Shown here: in pieces, positions 54,477 through 62,610 of the stretch
Position numbering within the stretch: the stretch's first letter is position 1
Layout of the letters: every line of letters begins with the position of its first letter
DNA from: CAVVNN01 sp963838035
GTDB lineage: Bacteria; Actinomycetota; Thermoleophilia; Solirubrobacterales; 70-9
Assembly: GCA_963838035.1 (NCBI GenBank)
Contig: CAWIPM010000003.1
Coordinates: 62,001 to 126,000, forward strand
DNA length: 64,000 bases
Direction of reading: 5' to 3'
The notes under the pieces: generated by a model
Told to the model about the DNA's origin: nothing
Seen by the model: the letters and a program-made list of their open reading frames with translations, nothing else
Database searches by the model: none
Program-made: the position numbers and the translations under genes

Positions 54477-54727
54477 TAGTAGTCGGCGTTGATCTCGGCG
54501 TATTTGGCCCACTCGGCCGGGAGCTGGTCCTCGGCGAAGCAGGCGTCCACCGGGCAGGCCTCGACGCAGGCGTCGCAGTCGATGCACTCGTCCGGATCGA
54601 TGTAGAGCATCTCGACCGAGTCGTAGTCGGGCTCGTCCGGCGTCGGGTGGATGCAGTCGACAGGGCAGACCTCCACACACGAGTTGTCCTTCTGGCCGAT
54701 GCACGGCTCGGCGATGACGTAAGTCAT
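54455..54727 (-). CDS. fdxA: Seven-iron ferredoxin (3Fe-4S/4Fe-4S)
   Basis: 90 residues. MTYVIAEPCIGQKDNSCVEV, then CPVDCIHP gives the first cluster with a C-x7-C-x3-C-P pattern. CIDCDACVEACPVDACF gives a standard C-x2-C-x2-C-x3-CP 4Fe-4S cluster. This is the FdxA type of actinobacterial ferredoxin, a cytoplasmic electron carrier and possible partner for P450s. The ATG at 54727 is followed by the family's usual TYVI.E.CI. Upstream codons were excluded. Confidence 0.93.
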   Translation of the reverse strand: MTYVIAEPCIGQKDNSCVEVCPVDCIHPTPDEPDYDSVEMLYIDPDECIDCDACVEACPVDACFAEDQLPAEWAKYAEINADYYKSKSAA

Positions 54728-54819
54728 TCGAGGCTTTTCTCCTAAGTCGTCTTTTCGGTGCGGGCGGCGGGCCCAGGCCCCCGCCAAGCGCGAGCGACCA
54801 TTTTAGGGATGATGTCCCC

Positions 54820-55701
54820 TTGCTGCTGCTGACAGGCGCAACGGGAAGCATCGGGTCGCGGCTGCTGCCGCTGTTGCTGGGGAGCGGCGAGGACGTGCGC
54901 TGCCTGGTGCGGGAGCCGCGACGGCTGGGGGAGCGCCGGGTCGACGTGCAGATCGCGCTTGGGGATCTGGGAGAGATGTCAGACCCATACCTGGTGCGCC
55001 AGGCCCTGCGCGGGGTCGACACGGTGATCCATTTGGCGGCGACGATCCGCGACCAGCCGCCGAAGCGAATCGAGGAGCTGAACGGGCTGGCGACTGTTCG
55101 GCTGCTGCGGGCGGCGGAGCGCAGCGACGTGCGGCGCTTCGTCTTCTTCAGCGCCCTCAACGCCTCCGCCGCGCAGCGCACCCGCTTCTTCCGTGCAAAG
55201 TGGCTGGCGGAGCGAGCGGTCGACTCCTCCCCCCTGCAGACGACGATCTTCGCTCCCTCGATCGTCTACGACCGCAGCGACCCATGGGTCACTCTGCTCA
55301 AGCGCTTCTCCTTCCTACCCGTCATGCCGGTCTCCGGCGACGGCCAGGCCCGGTTCCAGCCGATCTGGGCGGAGGACGCGGCCCTCTGCGTGGCCAGCGC
55401 CCTGGCTGCCGAGGGCCGGCCTCGCTATGAGCTTGCCGGCCCGGAGACGATGACCTATGACCAGATGTCCGACCTCGTGAGCCAGGTCGCGGGCCGGCCT
55501 CGCCCGCTGGTTCACCTTCCCCTCCCGATGGTCCGCACCGGCCTGATCGCCATGCGAAAGGTCATGGGCGAGGCGACGTTGGCGACCTGGGAGGAGGCCG
55601 AGCTGATGGAGGTGCCGATGCTAAGCGAGCGCGGCACCGCCGACGCCGAATCGCTGGGAGTTATGCCTCGCCGGATGGCCGACGTTCTCAGCAACGCGTA
55701 A
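54820..55701 (+). CDS. NAD(P)-binding epimerase-like protein (atypical extended SDR, NDUFA9-like)
   Basis: 293 residues from TTG 54820. LLLTGATGSIGSRLLPLLLG is the GxxGxxG nucleotide site. GVDTVIHLAATIRDQPPKRI and VRRFVFFSALNAS follow the extended-SDR fold. The usual YxxxK reads FFRAKWLAE, with Phe in place of Tyr, as in non-catalytic NmrA/NDUFA9-type proteins. The C-terminal part contains YELAGPETMTYDQMSDLV. Possible role in quinone or lipid metabolism or redox sensing. Its end overlaps the convergent AbiEi-like gene by about 80 bases. Confidence 0.8.
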   Translation: MLLLTGATGSIGSRLLPLLLGSGEDVRCLVREPRRLGERRVDVQIALGDLGEMSDPYLVRQALRGVDTVIHLAATIRDQPPKRIEELNGLATVRLLRAAERSDVRRFVFFSALNASAAQRTRFFRAKWLAERAVDSSPLQTTIFAPSIVYDRSDPWVTLLKRFSFLPVMPVSGDGQARFQPIWAEDAALCVASALAAEGRPRYELAGPETMTYDQMSDLVSQVAGRPRPLVHLPLPMVRTGLIAMRKVMGEATLATWEEAELMEVPMLSERGTADAESLGVMPRRMADVLSNA

Positions 55702-56694
55702 CCCAACCGCTTGGGTCATCAGGCCGCTGATCGTCTCGGCGAGCCGCCGAGGTTCATGTTCGATCTCGAACCAAGTGCAGTGGGAGACACGCCAGCCGGC
55801 AAGCTGCAATCGCTGCTCGCGGCGGCGATCGTTGAGGAAGGCCGAGCCCGTGTCGTGAAATTTGCGGCTGTCGGCTTCGACGATCAGGCCAACCTCGCGC
55901 CAAAGGAAATCTGCCTGGAGACGAAGACCTCCAACATCGAGCCAAACGTTGACCTCCGGTCGTGGCAGCCCAACTTGGGTGCACATGCGAAGGAACATCC
56001 GCTCCATGGTGCTGCGAGTCCGCTTCGTATCCGGATCGAGTTCGTCGAGGAGCATCCGAAGCCGAGCCACACCGCGCCGGCCGCAGCTGCGGCAGAGCAA
56101 TGCACGCAGGGCGGCCAGATCGACGACCCGTAGAACCTCAGCCTCAGCGAGAGCCTTCCGCAGCTGCCAGACGGGGATCACCGCGGCGAGATCGAGCAAC
56201 GTCCGCTCGACCGTGGTGCAGGGAATTCCGCGCACGGTTGTCCAATCGCCGGGCGAAAGGGAGCCGTGCCGATGGGCATCGATTCCCGACGGCTTGCGTC
56301 CACGGCGATTCGGCGCGGTCACATCGATCGCGGCGCGCCGATCGTCCCTTATGCCCCATAGGGCCGCCGCCGATCGGTGCGACAGCACCGCGCCGGGGCC
56401 GCAGGCGAGAGTGGCGGCCATCCAGCGTCCTTCCGGCGTGAGGAGGACGTGCCCCACGGAGTACACGCCCTCATGAACTCGGTGTAGGCGCCCGGCCCGG
56501 ACCCGCTTGTACGCGAGATCCTTGGAAACACCCAGCTCGCGCAGCTGCTCGAGCGTCACCAGCCCGTTCTGGCCAGCTGCAACCAGCGCGATTTCCCAGT
56601 CAACACCCCGTCGACGGGTCCCAGAGCGGTCTATATCTCCGCTTTGGACTCCGTCGGCGGGGGTCTGAGATGCGAGTGTGGACAGGGGCACCAC
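55621..56694 (-). CDS. AbiEi-like winged-helix protein with DUF559 nuclease-like domain
   Basis: Up to 357 residues. AAGQNGLVTLEQLRELGVSK and DLAYKRVRAGRLHRVHEGVY, then SVG is the AbiEi antitoxin-type winged helix. After a middle region (CTTVERTLLDLAAVIPVWQL) comes LQADFLWREVGLIVEADSRK and FHDTGSAFLNDRRREQRLQL, a DUF559 (Vsr-like PD-(D/E)XK) nuclease-like fold with D and E...K-like positions. Such proteins are widespread in actinobacteria; their role is unknown. The start is uncertain: the first 25 residues overlap a palindromic hairpin and may not be translated. Confidence 0.72.
   Translation of the reverse strand: MVPLSTLASQTPADGVQSGDIDRSGTRRRGVDWEIALVAAGQNGLVTLEQLRELGVSKDLAYKRVRAGRLHRVHEGVYSVGHVLLTPEGRWMAATLACGPGAVLSHRSAAALWGIRDDRRAAIDVTAPNRRGRKPSGIDAHRHGSLSPGDWTTVRGIPCTTVERTLLDLAAVIPVWQLRKALAEAEVLRVVDLAALRALLCRSCGRRGVARLRMLLDELDPDTKRTRSTMERMFLRMCTQVGLPRPEVNVWLDVGGLRLQADFLWREVGLIVEADSRKFHDTGSAFLNDRRREQRLQLAGWRVSHCTWFEIEHEPRRLAETISGLMTQAVGLRVAENVGHPARHNSQRFGVGGAALA
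56608..56660. repeat. Palindromic hairpin repeat, copy 1
   Basis: Arms at 56608-56629 and 56639-56660 pair at 17 of 22 positions around CTATATCT-like spacing. It ends with CCGTCGGCGG like the other two copies. Confidence 0.5.
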
Positions 56695-56782
56695 GCTGGC
56701 AAGCCGTGGCGCGCGCGTGGTGCGCGGAGGATCACGGTTGTGTGCCGACTTGCCACGCGAATCCCCCGCAAGCCCAAGAACG

Positions 56783-56812
56783 CGAGAGGCCCGGCGTTCG
56801 CCGGGCCTCTCG
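56783..56812. terminator. Strong hairpin downstream of groEL region
   Basis: CGAGAGGCCCGGC (56783-56795) pairs perfectly with GCCGGGCCTCTCG (56800-56812) around GTTC. A 13-bp perfect stem without a T run. It lies about 100 bases past the groEL stop, on that gene's downstream side. Confidence 0.6.
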
Positions 56813-56842
56813 AAGCCACTCGCCTGTTGAGACGAGGATACG

Positions 56843-56896
56843 CCGGTCGACGGGTCCGAAAGCGACCTCTATAGCTGCTTTGGGGCCCGTCGGCGG
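56843..56896. repeat. Palindromic hairpin repeat, copy 2
   Basis: GACGGGTCCGAAAGC (about 56849-56863) pairs with GCTTTGGGGCCCGTC (56877-56891) at 13 of 15 positions. It ends with CCGTCGGCGG. It lies right after the groEL stop and may also help end transcription. Confidence 0.5.
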
Positions 56897-56910
56897 GGGG
56901 TGGAGCGTTG

Positions 56911-58548
56911 TTACATCATCCCGCCCATGTCCGGCATGCCACCCGGCATGCCACCGCCGGCACCGGCTTCCTCGGGCGGCTCGGCGATCACCGCCTCGGT
57001 GACGAGGATGTTCTTGGCGATCGAGGCCGCGTTCTGCAGCGCCGAGCGGGTGACCATGGTCGGGTCGATGACACCGGCCTTGATCAGGTCGCCGTACTCG
57101 CCGGTGGCCGCGTTGAGGCCTTCGCCCGGCTTCAGGCCGCGGACCTCGTTGACCACGACCGAGCCCTCCAGGCCGGAGTTCTCGGCGATCTGGCGGACGG
57201 GCTCCTCCAGCGAGCGGTGGATGATCCGCGCGCCGGTCTGCTCGTCGGGGTCCTCCAGCGACTCGGGGTCGAGCCCGGCCTGAGCGTTGAGCAGCGCCAC
57301 GCCGCCACCCGGCACGACGCCCTCCTCGAGGGCGGCGCGGGTCGCCTGCAGCGCGTCCTCGACGCGGTGCTTTTTCTCCTTCATCTCGGTCTCGGTGGCG
57401 GCGCCGACCTTGACCACGGCGACACCGCCGGCGAGCTTGGCGAGGCGCTCCTGGAGCTTCTCGCGATCGAAGTCGGAGTCGGTGTTCTCGATCTCCTGTT
57501 TGATCTGCTTGATCCGGCCCTTGATGTCATCGACGGCGCCGGCGCCGTCGATGATCGTCGTCGTGTCCTTGGAGACGACGACACGGCGGGCCCGACCGAG
57601 CTGGTCGATCTGGGTGTTCTCCAGTTTGAGGCCCATCTCCTCGGTGATCACCTCGCCGCCGCTGAGGATCGCGATGTCCTCGAGCATCCGCTTGCGGCGG
57701 TCGCCGAAGCCCGGCGCCTTGACGGCGACGCCGGTGAAGGTGCCCCGCAGCTTGTTGACGACAAGCGTCGCGAGGCACTCGCCCTCGACGTCCTCGGCGA
57801 CGATCAGCAGCGGCTTGCCGCCCTGCATCACCTGCTCCAAGATCGGCAGGATGTCGCGCACCGAGCCGATTTTCTGGTTGGCGATGAGGATGTAGGGGTC
57901 CTCCAGCACAGCCTCCATGCGGTCCTGGTCGGTAACCATGTACGGGGAGATATAGCCCTTGTCGAACTGCATCCCCTCGGTGAACTCCAGCTCCATGCCG
58001 AAGGTCTGGCCCTCCTCGACGTTGACCACGCCGTCCTTGCCGACCTTCTCGATCGCGTCTGCGATCACGTTGCCGATCTCGTCGTCGGCGGCGGAGATGG
58101 CGGCGACACGGGCGATCTGCTCCTTGCCGGCGACCTCTTTGGACTGCTTCTCGCGAAGCTCGTCGACGACCTGGTCGACGGCCTTCTCGATACCGCGGCG
58201 CAGGGCCAGCGGGTTGGCGCCGGCGGCGACGTTCTTCAGCCCCTGGCGGACGATGATCTGCGCCAGCAGGGTCGCCGTTGTGGTGCCGTCCCCGGCGACG
58301 TCGTTGGTCGCCGTGGCGACCTCGCGGACGAGCTGGGCGCCTTGGTTCTCGAAGACGTCCTCGACCTCGACCTCGCGGGCGATGGTGACTCCGTCGTTGG
58401 TGATCGTCGGCGCGCCGAACTTTTTGTCGAGCACGACGTAGCGACCTTTGGGGCCGAGGGTGACCTTGACCGCGTCGGCGACGGCGTCGACGCCGGCCTG
58501 CAGGGCCCCCCTTGCCTCCTCGCTGAACTTCAGCTCCTTGTGAGCCAT
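56911..58548 (-). CDS. groEL: Chaperonin GroEL (60 kDa)
   Basis: 545 residues with the full family length. VTLGPKGRYVVLDKKFGAPT, NDVAGDGTTTATLLAQIIVR (ATP site) and VVPGGGVALLNAQAGLDPES are signature blocks. The C terminus ends in the Gly-Gly-Met tail GGMPGGMPDMGGMM typical of the canonical group I chaperonin. It forms the double-ring folding chamber with GroES in the cytoplasm. It lies 41 bases after groES in one operon under CIRCE control. Confidence 0.98.
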   Translation of the reverse strand: MAHKELKFSEEARGALQAGVDAVADAVKVTLGPKGRYVVLDKKFGAPTITNDGVTIAREVEVEDVFENQGAQLVREVATATNDVAGDGTTTATLLAQIIVRQGLKNVAAGANPLALRRGIEKAVDQVVDELREKQSKEVAGKEQIARVAAISAADDEIGNVIADAIEKVGKDGVVNVEEGQTFGMELEFTEGMQFDKGYISPYMVTDQDRMEAVLEDPYILIANQKIGSVRDILPILEQVMQGGKPLLIVAEDVEGECLATLVVNKLRGTFTGVAVKAPGFGDRRKRMLEDIAILSGGEVITEEMGLKLENTQIDQLGRARRVVVSKDTTTIIDGAGAVDDIKGRIKQIKQEIENTDSDFDREKLQERLAKLAGGVAVVKVGAATETEMKEKKHRVEDALQATRAALEEGVVPGGGVALLNAQAGLDPESLEDPDEQTGARIIHRSLEEPVRQIAENSGLEGSVVVNEVRGLKPGEGLNAATGEYGDLIKAGVIDPTMVTRSALQNAASIAKNILVTEAVIAEPPEEAGAGGGMPGGMPDMGGMM

Positions 58549-58589
58549 CTGTTTCGTTCCTCCTTGGTTCTTCTAAGTCCTGTTGGCGG

Positions 58590-58877
58590 TCAGCCGAGCT
58601 TGGCGAGGACGTCCGACTCGCGAAGCACGAGCAGGTCGTCTCCCTCGACGGTGACCTCGGTGCCGCCGTATTTGGAGTAGAGGACCTCGTCGCCATCCGC
58701 AATGTCGAGCGGGCGGCGGCTGCCGTCCTCCTGGATCGCGCCGTCGCCCACGGCGACGACCTTGCCCTTCTGCGGCTTCTCTTTGGCCGTGTCGGGGAGG
58801 ACGATGCCGCTAGCGGTCGTCTCCTCCTCATCGATCGGCTTGACGATCAGCCGGTCCCCGAGGGGCTTCAGCTTCAT
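58590..58877 (-). CDS. groES: Co-chaperonin GroES (10 kDa)
   Basis: 95 residues: MKLKPLGDRLIVKPIDEEET, TASGIVLPDTAKEKPQKGKV (mobile loop) and YSKYGGTEVTVEGDDLLVLR. The ATG at 58877 has CGGAGGT seven bases upstream. First gene of the groES-groEL operon; upstream in-frame codons run across the CIRCE site and were excluded. Confidence 0.97.
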   Translation of the reverse strand: MKLKPLGDRLIVKPIDEEETTASGIVLPDTAKEKPQKGKVVAVGDGAIQEDGSRRPLDIADGDEVLYSKYGGTEVTVEGDDLLVLRESDVLAKLG

Positions 58878-58918
58878 CCGTATACCTCCGTTATGGGTAA
58901 GAAAGTTCAGAACTGGGC

Positions 58919-58945
58919 TTGGCACTCTCTCGGTGAGAGTGCCAA
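58919..58945. promoter_or_regulatory. CIRCE operator (HrcA binding site)
   Basis: TTGGCACTC-N9-GAGTGCCAA is a perfect inverted repeat, matching the CIRCE consensus TTAGCACTC-N9-GAGTGCTAA with one symmetrical change. It lies 41 bases before the groES start, where HrcA would repress the operon until heat stress. No hrcA gene is in the window. Confidence 0.95.
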
Positions 58946-58970
58946 CGGGCCGAAACCATAGCGTGCTGGG

Positions 58971-59444
58971 TCAGCCGCGGGCGAGCAGCCTGCAGCCGAG
59001 GAGCTTCGAGATTCCCTCGCCACCGCGGGCCATCACCCAGTCGTGGTTCCACTTGAAGGCCGGGCGCGCGAGGGGGGCGAGCAGGTTCATCCACGGCTTG
59101 GTGGTCGAAACGTTCCACTCGTAGAGGACGGCGGTGACGCCATCGCTCTCATACAGCCGCCAGCGGCCGACCCCGTCCAGCTCGCCGACCGCGTGGCCTT
59201 CGAGCAGGTGGGGGCGGGCGACGCGCTTCGTCGTCACCTCGAACTCGACCCGGTAGGGAAGCAGGCTCTTCCATACCAACCGCGAGACCGAGCCCAGACC
59301 GTCCTCGGCGCCGGGCTCCAGCTCCTCGGCCTGCTCCACCCCACGCCACCACTGAGGCCAGCGCTCCTGGTCGTTGATCGCCTCCCAGACAGGCTCGCGC
59401 GGGGACTCCAGCAGCCAGGTGGTGAGGAACGAGTACTGCGCCAT
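58971..59444 (-). CDS. SRPBCC-superfamily (polyketide cyclase/START-like) protein
   Basis: 157 residues. MAQYSFLTTWLLESPREPVW, then EAINDQERWPQWWRGV starts the helix-grip fold. GVGRWRLYESDGVTAVLYEW and a final amphipathic helix (APLARPAFKWNHDWVMARGG) complete it. The fold binds a hydrophobic ligand in a central cavity; the ligand is unknown. Its ATG overlaps the stop of the ASCH-like gene (ATGA), so the two are translationally coupled. Confidence 0.85.
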   Translation of the reverse strand: MAQYSFLTTWLLESPREPVWEAINDQERWPQWWRGVEQAEELEPGAEDGLGSVSRLVWKSLLPYRVEFEVTTKRVARPHLLEGHAVGELDGVGRWRLYESDGVTAVLYEWNVSTTKPWMNLLAPLARPAFKWNHDWVMARGGEGISKLLGCRLLARG

Positions 59445-59848
59445 CAGTTGTGGTGCGGCGTCTCTCCGTTGCCGAAGTGGGCGCCTGGAGGCTCGGTGAT
59501 CTGGGAGAAGCGGATCACGGTGACCGTGTCCTCCATCGAGATCGAGCGGCCGTAGATCTGCTCGAGGAAGTTGGCGGTCTCCTCGAGGCGGCGGAACTCG
59601 GGGTTGTCGTGCTCGATGTCGCGCGGGGAGAGCTCGCCGACCTTCTTCACCTCGACGTCGTCGATGACGGCGGTGAAGATCTTCTCGCGCGGGCTGTGCC
59701 TAAAGCCGACCGTGACCCAGACCACCTGGCCACGCTCGTACTTGTTGCTCTTGTCGCCGAGGCGGATCGTTGCCGTCTTGCGACCGCGCTTGAGCTGGTC
59801 GATGAAGACGGCGGAATAGAAGTTGAGAACGTAGATACCGCCGCGCAT
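59444..59848 (-). CDS. ASCH/PUA-like domain protein
   Basis: 134 residues from ATG 59848 (MRGGIYVLNFYSAVFIDQLK). RGRKTATIRLGDKSNKYERG, then QVVWVTVGFRHSPREKIF follows the ASCH pattern (G.KT.TIR......GD.V.V). A long C-terminal helical part (HDNPEFRRLEETANFLEQIY) follows. ASCH domains are thought to bind RNA or modified nucleotides; function unknown. First gene of a two-gene unit with the SRPBCC protein. Divergent from the calcium-repeat gene at 59944. Confidence 0.65.
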   Translation of the reverse strand: MRGGIYVLNFYSAVFIDQLKRGRKTATIRLGDKSNKYERGQVVWVTVGFRHSPREKIFTAVIDDVEVKKVGELSPRDIEHDNPEFRRLEETANFLEQIYGRSISMEDTVTVIRFSQITEPPGAHFGNGETPHHN

Positions 59849-59943
59849 GCGGGAGCGAGCGTATCTGACCGGCGGCGGCTCGGACTGGACAAGTGTCCGA
59901 ATCGCCTCTAGCACTCGTGCCTGGGAGTCGAGAGAGGGAGTGG

Positions 59944-61815
59944 ATGACTTCCGCCTGCCCAAACACCCGCCGCGCGCTTTGCGCCTGCCTCGCCGCTGCG
60001 TTTGCCACCTTCGCCCTGCTCGGGCCAGCCGCCGGTGACGCCGCGGCGATGACCTGCGACGGCAAGAAGGTGACGATCATGGGCACCGCGGGGAACGACG
60101 TGATCGTCGGCAAGAAGGCGAGCGACGTGATCTACGGCGGCGGCGGCAACGACAGGATCAGCGGCGGGCCGAACGGAAACGACACGATCTGCGGCGGACC
60201 GGGCAACGACACCCTGATCGGCGGACGCGGCTACGACAAGCTCTTCGGCGAAGGCGGCAACGACCGGCTGCTCGGTGGCACCGGGTCCGACTACCTCGAC
60301 GGGGGCGAAGAAAACGACAGCCTCGACGGCGACAAGGGTGGGGACCACCTCATCGGCGGCGGCGGCAACGACTACCTGACCGGCGGCAAAGGGCCCGACT
60401 GGCTATACGGGGGCGAAGGCGAAGACACGCTCTACGCGGGGCGGGCGTCCGACAAGGCGATTGACGGCGGCGGCGGCAACGACCGCCTCTTCGGCGGGCG
60501 TGGCAACGACCCGATGGAAGGTGGCCCGGGCACCGACTACCTCGACGGCGGCCTCGGCGACGATACGCTCGAAGGCGGCGAAGGCGACGGCGACGTGGTG
60601 GTTGGGAACCTGGGAAGCGACCACGCCGACGGCGGGCCGGGAAATGGCGACATCGTCCGCGGCGACCTCGGCCACGACACGCTCGACGGCGGGCCCGGGA
60701 GCGAAGACATCGTCTCCTACTCGGACTCCCCCGAGGGGGTGGCCGTCGACCTCTCGGCCGGCACTGCAACGGGTGACGGGACCGACACTCTGAGTGGGTT
60801 CGAGGATGTGATCGGCTCGCCCTCGCCAGATGACATCGCCGGCGACAGCGAATCCAATCGCCTTGACGGCGGCGCCGGCTACGACATTCTGGAAGGGCGG
60901 GGCGGCGCCAACAAGCTCTACGGAGGCCCGGACGGGGCCGACTGCAGCAACGCGATGCTGGAGGAAGCCTGCGAACGACCGAAGACGCAGGCGAGCGGCG
61001 CGTCGGTCGTCCGCACCCAGAGCATCGACGGGTCCGCAACCCTGAGCATCAACGGGACTCCCGGCCCGGATGACATCACGGTCTCCTTCGACGGCTCCGG
61101 CTACGCGATCACCGACACCACGGCGCCGATCCCCGCCGGAAACGTACAGGGCTGCGACCCGCCCACCGGCCCCACGGTCCACTGCCCGGATGGCATCCAG
61201 TCCCTGCTCGTCGCCGGCGAAGCGGGCCCCGACACCGTCCACATCGACGCCAGCGTTCCCCCCAATGTGCAGGTTCGGCTTGATGGCGGGCCCGGTGCCG
61301 ACGCGCTCTACGGCGGACGGGGCAACGACATCCTCGAAGCGGGCGACGACAGCGACCCCGACCTGCTCGATGGCGGGCCTGGCGACGACGGCCTGATCGG
61401 GGCCCGCACCGATCTCCCCACCCCCTACAACAGCGGCAAGAGCACGCTGATCGGCGGCGAAGGCTCCGACCTGCTGGTCGGCGGCGACCCCTGCGACGGC
61501 GACACCTTCGACGGCGGCCCCGGCAGCGATACCGCCTCCTTCATCCGCTTCAACCCCGGCGTGACCGCCCAGATCGGCGGGGCGGTCTCGCGAGCCGGAG
61601 CGGGCTGCACCCAGGGGCGCATCTACGGCTCGATCGAGGCGATGGAGGGGTCCAGCGGGCCCGACACCCTGATCGGCGACAACAAGGCCAATACGCTGAT
61701 GGGCCACGGCGGCAGCGACCTCCTGATCGGCCGCGGCGGGCGCGACAGCCTGGTCGGCGGCAGTGGAAACGACCGCCTGGTCGGCGGCCCGGGCCGCGAC
61801 GCCGAACACCAGTAG
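59944..61815 (+). CDS. Large secreted calcium-binding (RTX-like) repeat protein
   Basis: 623 residues from ATG 59944 (ribosome-binding GAGAGAGGGAG). Signal peptide TRRALCACLAAAFATFALLG; CDGKKVTIMGTAGNDVIVGK starts more than fifteen glycine/aspartate repeats. A spacer (SYSDSPEGVAVDLSAGTATG) and a cysteine pair (ADCSNAMLEEACE) follow. The two-cysteine module (LSINGTPGPDDITVSFDGSG ... GCDPPTGPTVHCPD) is followed by a second repeat block. Domain order matches 51761-53506, indicating duplication. Intact over its full length. Confidence 0.85.
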   Translation: MTSACPNTRRALCACLAAAFATFALLGPAAGDAAAMTCDGKKVTIMGTAGNDVIVGKKASDVIYGGGGNDRISGGPNGNDTICGGPGNDTLIGGRGYDKLFGEGGNDRLLGGTGSDYLDGGEENDSLDGDKGGDHLIGGGGNDYLTGGKGPDWLYGGEGEDTLYAGRASDKAIDGGGGNDRLFGGRGNDPMEGGPGTDYLDGGLGDDTLEGGEGDGDVVVGNLGSDHADGGPGNGDIVRGDLGHDTLDGGPGSEDIVSYSDSPEGVAVDLSAGTATGDGTDTLSGFEDVIGSPSPDDIAGDSESNRLDGGAGYDILEGRGGANKLYGGPDGADCSNAMLEEACERPKTQASGASVVRTQSIDGSATLSINGTPGPDDITVSFDGSGYAITDTTAPIPAGNVQGCDPPTGPTVHCPDGIQSLLVAGEAGPDTVHIDASVPPNVQVRLDGGPGADALYGGRGNDILEAGDDSDPDLLDGGPGDDGLIGARTDLPTPYNSGKSTLIGGEGSDLLVGGDPCDGDTFDGGPGSDTASFIRFNPGVTAQIGGAVSRAGAGCTQGRIYGSIEAMEGSSGPDTLIGDNKANTLMGHGGSDLLIGRGGRDSLVGGSGNDRLVGGPGRDAEHQ

Positions 61816-61828
61816 ACCACGGTCCGCT

Positions 61829-62530
61829 TCAGTAGATGTAGTTGTTGAGCTTGGGGGGGTCGAGCACCGTCACCCGGCCTCGGCCGGAGCGGACGACGCC
61901 GGCTCGCTCGAGGTCGGCGAGGAAGCGGCTGACGCTCTCGCGGGAGGTGCCGGCGAGTTGGGCGAGGTCGGACTGGTTCATCCGGATCGTCACCTCGCCT
62001 CCCCCACCGCCGCGCGGGGTTTCGGCGACGAGCTGGGCGAGGACGCCGGCGACGCGGCCGGGGACGGTCTGGAAGGACTGGCGCGAGATCCGCTCGTTGG
62101 CGGCGCGAAGTCGGCGCACCAGCGCCGCCACCAGCTTCACGGAGATCTCGGGGTGGCGGGCGAGCAGCGCCTTCACGTCGACGGCCGGCAGCGCCAGCAG
62201 CTCGCCGTCGGTCAACGCCTCGGCGCTGGCCGAGCGCAGGTCGCCGTCGAGCATCGCCAGCTCGCCGAAAACCTCGCCGGGCCCGAGCGTGGCCAGCGTG
62301 ATCGCCCGCCCGTCGGAGTGCTCACGGGTGACGCGGAAGCTGCCCGCGCTGACGATGTAGCAGGCGTCGGAGCGGTCGCCCTCGTGGAAGACCCTGGTGC
62401 CGGCCGGGAAAGCGCGCGGCACCGCGACCCGCGAGAAGCGCTCCAACTCCCCCTCCTCGAGATCGGAGAAGAGCGGCACGCTGCGCAGCAACTCGACCGG
62501 ACTCTGCTCGATCGCCTCGACGTTCCCCAT
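61829..62530 (-). CDS. Crp/Fnr-family transcriptional regulator
   Basis: 233 residues. Cyclic-nucleotide-binding fold: VFHEGDRSDACYIVSAGSFR, then TLGPGEVFGELAMLDGDLRS (phosphate-binding cassette GE.A..). The winged helix includes MNQSDLAQLAGTSRESVSRF, then LADLERAGVVRSGRGR. No FNR-type cysteine cluster is present. The cassette reads GELAMLDGDLRSA, where cAMP-binding members have R-S/T; here R-S is present, so cyclic nucleotide binding is possible. Convergent with the calcium-repeat gene. Confidence 0.92.
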   Translation of the reverse strand: MGNVEAIEQSPVELLRSVPLFSDLEEGELERFSRVAVPRAFPAGTRVFHEGDRSDACYIVSAGSFRVTREHSDGRAITLATLGPGEVFGELAMLDGDLRSASAEALTDGELLALPAVDVKALLARHPEISVKLVAALVRRLRAANERISRQSFQTVPGRVAGVLAQLVAETPRGGGGGEVTIRMNQSDLAQLAGTSRESVSRFLADLERAGVVRSGRGRVTVLDPPKLNNYIY

Positions 62531-62548
62531 CGATCGATTATCCCACTG

Positions 62549-62601
62549 CCGCCGATGGGCCTAAAAGTGGCCCATGGCTCCACTTTTAGGCCCGTCGGCG
62601 G
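62549..62601. repeat. Palindromic hairpin repeat, copy 3
   Basis: Arms 62549-62570 and 62580-62601 pair at 21 of 22 positions around a nine-base loop, with AAAAGTGG/CCACTTTT at the inner end and CCGTCGGCGG at the outer end. It lies between the Lhr stop and the Crp start on the minus strand, so it can end the Lhr transcript's neighbour or act as a repeat element. Confidence 0.65.
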
Positions 62602-62610
62602 GGCTGGGGG

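Noticed and set aside
56908..58680. 590-residue open frame antisense to groEL
   Set aside because: A shadow of the strongly conserved chaperonin gene; aspartate/leucine/glycine-biased composition.
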